10,587 bases of DNA from JBHGAV01 sp041946685 (GTDB lineage: Bacteria; Acidobacteriota; Terriglobia; Bryobacterales; Bryobacteraceae). The stretch covers positions 1 to 10,587 of the forward strand of contig JBHGAV010000093.1 in the NCBI GenBank assembly GCA_041946685.1, written 5' to 3'. Shown here one piece after another: positions 7,131 to 10,587 of the stretch. Every line of letters begins with the position of its first letter. Within the stretch, counting starts at the first letter, position 1. The notes beneath the pieces were generated by a model, which saw only the letters and a list, made by a program, of their open reading frames with translations, did not search any database and was not told the DNA's origin. Both the position numbers and the translations under genes were made by a program.

Positions 7131-8086
7131 GATCCCCGCTCGATCAGCGCCGCCGCCAGAAGCGGAACCGTCAGTTCGTGGTGCCCGGTGATGGCGATGC
7201 CGCGGCCCCCCGCCTTAGCGTGCGGCCGTTCCACGACGTTCAGACGGGGCCGGTAGTGCTGCAGGAAGTCCAGGTTGGCGGTGGTGAATTCGGTCACCGG
7301 ATGACCCAGGTTGCGGACGACGGAAATCGCCTTCAGGAAGACCTCCGGGAGCACGACCGCCGAGCCGAGGTTGATGTACACTCCGCCCTGGTCCATGCCG
7401 GCGACCAGTGTGCAGAAGAGCCGGAAATCGCGGTGCGTGGCGGCGCCGATGGCGCCGCCGTCGGCCGCCGGGTGCGTGTGCGGAGTATCGGCGCCGATGG
7501 CAACATGCACGGTGACGGGCGTAGAGTTGCGCCATGCTTCGAGGAGCAGACTATGCTCCGCGAAGCGCGGGTCGGCGATTTCCGACAGGCGCCGGCCCAG
7601 GGCTTCGCCGATTCCCAGCGAGGCGGCGGCGCCTGCCGCTATGGCGCGGTTCATTTCGCAGCCGGTCTCCTCCGCCGAGCCGAAGCGGCCGTCCGGGAGC
7701 ACCGCTTCCACATCCTCGCTGGTCGCGCCGGCGATGGCGATCTCGAAGTCGTGAACCGCCGCCGCTCCGTTCATGGCGAAGGCCGTGGCGTAGCCGCGCC
7801 TCATCAGATCGAGCAGCACCGGAGCCAGGCCGCACTTGACCACGTGCCCGCCCAGACCCCAGATCACGGGCTTGGAGGCCACCCGCGCGCGGACCATGGC
7901 TTCGAGCAATTCGCGAAAGCCGTCCGCGGCCAGGATGTGCGGCAGGGAATCGAGCAGACCGGAGACACCGGAGCCTTTCTCATAGACCTTGGCGAAGTGC
8001 TCCACCCGGACTTTGCCGCCGCGCCCGGCAATCGGGACCGTCTTCAAACCGGCCAACTCGATGGGCTTCTGTTTGTATTTGCTCAC
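7127..8086 (-). CDS. Deoxyhypusine-synthase-like conserved protein of unknown function
   Basis: The product is 319 residues with no signal peptide or membrane segment. From memory the sequence resembles a bacterial protein family often labelled deoxyhypusine synthase-like. The best landmarks are WGLGGHVVKCGLAPVLLDLM (76-95), NGAAAVHDFEIAIAG (106-120) with TSEDV (122-126), HVAIGADTPHTHPAADGG (194-211), GGVYINLGSAVVLPEVF (234-250) and TGHHE (300-304). True deoxyhypusine synthase transfers an aminobutyl group from spermidine to a lysine of eIF5A using NAD. Bacteria lack eIF5A, and I cannot place the catalytic lysine of the eukaryotic enzyme here, so that activity is not claimed. The GTG start at 8086 overlaps the uvrA stop as GTGA. 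The gene is followed by the CPBP protease with an ATGA overlap. It reads as a real, well-structured enzyme in the Rossmann/NAD-binding size range. The family assignment is moderate confidence and the function is open. Confidence 0.72.
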   Translation of the reverse strand: MSKYKQKPIELAGLKTVPIAGRGGKVRVEHFAKVYEKGSGVSGLLDSLPHILAADGFRELLEAMVRARVASKPVIWGLGGHVVKCGLAPVLLDLMRRGYATAFAMNGAAAVHDFEIAIAGATSEDVEAVLPDGRFGSAEETGCEMNRAIAAGAAASLGIGEALGRRLSEIADPRFAEHSLLLEAWRNSTPVTVHVAIGADTPHTHPAADGGAIGAATHRDFRLFCTLVAGMDQGGVYINLGSAVVLPEVFLKAISVVRNLGHPVTEFTTANLDFLQHYRPRLNVVERPHAKAGGRGIAITGHHELTVPLLAAALIERGS

Positions 8087-10587
8087 TTCGACCGTCCGTT
8101 TCTGAGCACCTTAGCCAGGGCCTGCGCCGTGTAACTCTTGCGCGAGCGAACCACCTGCTCGGGCGTTCCGGCCACCACCACCCTCCCGCCGCCCTCGCCG
8201 CCGTCGGGGCCGAGGTCGATGATCCAGTCCGCCATCTTGACCACATCCAGGTTGTGCTCGATCACAACCACCGTGTTGCACAAGTCCACCAGGCGCTTGA
8301 GCACGTCCAGGAGCCGGTTGACATCGTCGAAGTGGAGGCCCGTCGTGGGCTCATCCAGAACGTAGAACGTCTTCCCCGTCTGGCGGCGGCTCAGTTCCCT
8401 CGCCAGCTTGATTCGCTGGGCCTCCCCGCCGGACAGCGTTGTCGCCGACTGCCCCAGGTGAATGTAGCCCAGACCGACATCGTGAAGGGTCTGAAGCTTC
8501 GCCTTGACCTGAGGGATATTTTCGAGCACCCCTACCGCTTCCTCGACCGTGGCCTCCAGCAGGTCGGCGATCGAGTAGCCTTTGTATTTTACCTGGAGCG
8601 TCTCGTGGTTGTAGCGGCGCCCCCGGCACACGTCGCAGGTGACGTACACGTCCGGCAGGAAGTTCATCTCGATGCGCTTCAGACCGTCGCCCTGGCAGGC
8701 TTCGCAGCGTCCGCCCTTGACGTTGAAGCTGAAGCGGCCGGGCTTGTAGCCCCTTTCCCGCGATTCGGGCAGCATGGCATAGAGGTCGCGGATGGGGGTG
8801 AAGACGCCTGTGTAGGTGGCCGGATTGGAGCGGGGGGTGCGGCCGATGGGCGACTGGTCGATGCGGATCACCTTGTCGATGTGCTCGATGCCCACCAGTT
8901 TGTCGTGGGCCCCGGGTTCCTCGCGCGAGCGGTAGAGTTCTCGCGCCAGGGCCCGGTAAACGATATCATTGACCAGCGTTGACTTGCCGCTGCCCGAGAC
9001 CCCCGTGACGACGATAAATGTGCCGAGGGGAAACACCACCTCGATGTTCTTCAGGTTGTGCTCCCGCGCGCCCTTCAGCACGAGCTTGCTGCCGCCGCCC
9101 CGCCGCCGCTTCGCGGGCGCTTCGATGCGGCGCACGCCGGCCAGATACTGGCCCGTCAGGGAATCCGGATTCCGCCGGATCGCCTCAGGCGTTCCCGATG
9201 CCACCAGAAACCCGCCCAACCGGCCCGCTCCGGGGCCCAGGTCGACTACGTAATCGGCCCGCTCGATGGTTTCGGCATCGTGCTCGACCACCAGCACCGT
9301 GTTTCCCATGTCACGCAGCCGGCCGAGCGTGTCGAGCAGGCGGTTGTTATCGCGAGGATGAAGACCGATTGACGGCTCGTCGAGAACGTACAGGACCCCA
9401 CGCAGCTCGGAGCCGATCTGCGTGGCCAGGCGGATGCGCTGCGCCTCGCCGCCGCTGAGCGTGTCGGCCGAGCGGTCCAGGCTCAGGTAATCCAGCCCTA
9501 CGGTGCTGAGGAACCCGAGCCGGCTGCGGATCTCGTCCGCGATACGTCCGGCAATCTGCTGCTCACGCTCGGTGAACTTCCAGCCGCGCGCCACCGGGAG
9601 TGCGCCGGAGACCGGCAGGGCGGTGAATTCGCCGATCGAGATGCCTTTGACCCGCACTGCCAGGCTGGAGGAGCGCAGACGTTTGCCTTGGCAGGCCAGG
9701 CAGGTCGCCGGTGACATGAAGTCCAGCAGCCAGTCCCGGTAGACGTCGGAGGCCTCTTCGAAGGTCTCCTGGAGAATCCCCAGCACGCCCGGGAATGACC
9801 CCTCGCCCTGAAGCAGCGCGGTCTGGCTCTTCCGGGGCAGGCTCTCGAAGGGCTTGGAAAGATCGATCTTGAGGGCGCGCGCCGCCAGCGTCACCCGGCT
9901 GGCAAGGTAGGGTGGAGAGCTCAGGCCCATTGCGCCGTCCAGAAGCGGCTTGGAGTCGTCGGCGATCACCTTGGCGGGATCGAAGGACCACCTGCTGCCG
10001 AGGCCCGCGCAGGTTTCGCAGGCGCCGTAAGGGCTGTTGAAGGAAAACGAGCGTGGCTCGAGCTGCGGGACGCTCGTGCCGCAATCCGGACAGGCCATTT
10101 TCTGAGAGTAGAGACGCTCCTCTCCGTTGACCACGGCCACCAGCACCAGGCCGCCGGCGAGCTTGGTGGCGGTTTCGATCGAGGCTTCCAGGCGCTTTTC
10201 GATCCCCGGCTTGACCAGCAGGCGGTCCACAACGACTTCGATGGTGTGGTTCTTACGCTTGTCGAGCTTGACTGGCTCATCGAGCGGGTAGAGTTGCCCG
10301 TCGATGCGGGCGCGCAGGAAGCCCTGGCGGGCGAGCTTTTCGAGTTCCTTCTTGTACTCCCCTTTGCGTCCGCGGACGATGGGAGCCAGGATCATGACAC
10401 GCTCGTCAGAGCGCAGTGAGACGACCTGCTGAAGGATGTGCTCGGTGGACTGGCTGGCGATTTCATGGCCGCAGTTGGGACAGTGCGGGATACCGATGGA
10501 GGAGTACAGCAGGCGGAGGTAGTCGTAGATCTCGGTGATGGTGCCGACCGTGGAGCGGGGGCTGCGGCTGGTGGTCTTCTGCTCGAT
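8083..10587 (-). CDS. uvrA: Excinuclease ABC subunit A, 5' end beyond the window
   Basis: The frame is open to the right edge and gives 834 residues. A full UvrA is about 940, so roughly the first 100 residues, with the first Walker A, are missing. An internal ATG at 10395 is not the start, since the 64 codons before it read as UvrA (IEQKTTSRSPRSTVGTITEI). In window numbering the order is: a CPNC cysteine pair (36-39); cysteine pairs CPDC (166) and CETC (190); first ABC signature LSGGEAQR (377) with Walker B LYVLDEP (399); second Walker A GVSGSGKST (529); the essential zinc finger CEAC/CDVC (628 and 651); second signature LSGGEAQR (718) and Walker B FYVLDEP (741). UvrA recognises bulky DNA lesions as a dimer and loads UvrB for nucleotide excision repair. 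It heads the visible part of the seven-gene run and ends in a GTGA overlap with the next gene. Confidence 0.98.
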   Translation of the reverse strand: MEQKTTSRSPRSTVGTITEIYDYLRLLYSSIGIPHCPNCGHEIASQSTEHILQQVVSLRSDERVMILAPIVRGRKGEYKKELEKLARQGFLRARIDGQLYPLDEPVKLDKRKNHTIEVVVDRLLVKPGIEKRLEASIETATKLAGGLVLVAVVNGEERLYSQKMACPDCGTSVPQLEPRSFSFNSPYGACETCAGLGSRWSFDPAKVIADDSKPLLDGAMGLSSPPYLASRVTLAARALKIDLSKPFESLPRKSQTALLQGEGSFPGVLGILQETFEEASDVYRDWLLDFMSPATCLACQGKRLRSSSLAVRVKGISIGEFTALPVSGALPVARGWKFTEREQQIAGRIADEIRSRLGFLSTVGLDYLSLDRSADTLSGGEAQRIRLATQIGSELRGVLYVLDEPSIGLHPRDNNRLLDTLGRLRDMGNTVLVVEHDAETIERADYVVDLGPGAGRLGGFLVASGTPEAIRRNPDSLTGQYLAGVRRIEAPAKRRRGGGSKLVLKGAREHNLKNIEVVFPLGTFIVVTGVSGSGKSTLVNDIVYRALARELYRSREEPGAHDKLVGIEHIDKVIRIDQSPIGRTPRSNPATYTGVFTPIRDLYAMLPESRERGYKPGRFSFNVKGGRCEACQGDGLKRIEMNFLPDVYVTCDVCRGRRYNHETLQVKYKGYSIADLLEATVEEAVGVLENIPQVKAKLQTLHDVGLGYIHLGQSATTLSGGEAQRIKLARELSRRQTGKTFYVLDEPTTGLHFDDVNRLLDVLKRLVDLCNTVVVIEHNLDVVKMADWIIDLGPDGGEGGGRVVVAGTPEQVVRSRKSYTAQALAKVLRNGRSK

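Noticed and set aside
7178..8134. 318-residue plus-strand open frame
   Set aside because: Antisense to the deoxyhypusine-synthase-like gene, which has clear conserved segments and stop/start overlaps with its neighbours. The plus-strand product shows no domain.
8254..8982. 242-residue plus-strand open frame
   Set aside because: Antisense to the C-terminal half of uvrA, where the ABC signature, zinc finger and Walker motifs prove the minus-strand frame.
8500..9300. Two near-identical LSGGEAQR-containing stretches in uvrA as a possible duplication
   Set aside because: UvrA normally has two ABC modules with the same signature, so this is the family architecture and not a recent repeat.
10393..10395. 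ATG as the start of uvrA
   Set aside because: The frame stays open upstream to the window edge and those 64 codons match UvrA, so the gene is cut by the window and the real start is outside.

Overview
The window is about 10.6 kb of GC-rich bacterial chromosome. It is densely coding and has no gap longer than about 45 bases without a gene. No rRNA, tRNA, CRISPR array, insertion sequence or phage gene is visible. The gene content, the many GTG starts and the Tat-like N-terminus on one enzyme would suit an Acidobacteriota genome of the Bryobacter/Solibacter kind. That placement is inference from general impression and is low confidence.

The left part (1-1928, minus strand) holds an M16 zinc peptidase (624-1928) followed 35 bases later by a secreted or membrane-anchored TPM-domain protein that runs off the left edge (1-588). 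A 43-base divergent gap (1929-1971) separates the peptidase from rlmN (1972-3012, plus strand), the only plus-strand gene. The gap carries two weak -10-like hexamers. Each is placed so that transcription could begin on the first base of its own start codon.

The right part (2992-10587) is one minus-strand run of seven genes. Read in the direction of transcription they are: uvrA (5' end beyond the window); a deoxyhypusine-synthase-like protein of unknown function; a CPBP/CAAX-type membrane protease homologue; methylthioribose-1-phosphate isomerase (mtnA); an exported thioredoxin-like protein; an NlpC/P60 cell-wall peptidase with two SH3b-like domains; and an enolase-superfamily dipeptide epimerase. 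Neighbours overlap by 4-7 bases or are 5 bases apart, and no terminator is seen, so the run looks like a single translationally coupled operon. Its last gene overlaps the 3' end of the convergent rlmN by 21 bp.

Functionally, the last two genes form a recognisable murein-peptide pair. The NlpC/P60 enzyme would release L-Ala-D-Glu and the epimerase would turn it into L-Ala-L-Glu, like ykfC and ykfB of Bacillus. Here the epimerase N-terminus looks like a short twin-arginine signal, which raises the possibility that the pathway runs outside the cytoplasm. mtnA (salvage of the methylthioadenosine made during polyamine synthesis) lies two genes from a protein of apparent deoxyhypusine synthase relationship (a spermidine-using family), a suggestive but unproven link. 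Most of the window is ordinary housekeeping DNA. The deoxyhypusine-synthase-like gene and the possibly exported epimerase are the best leads.
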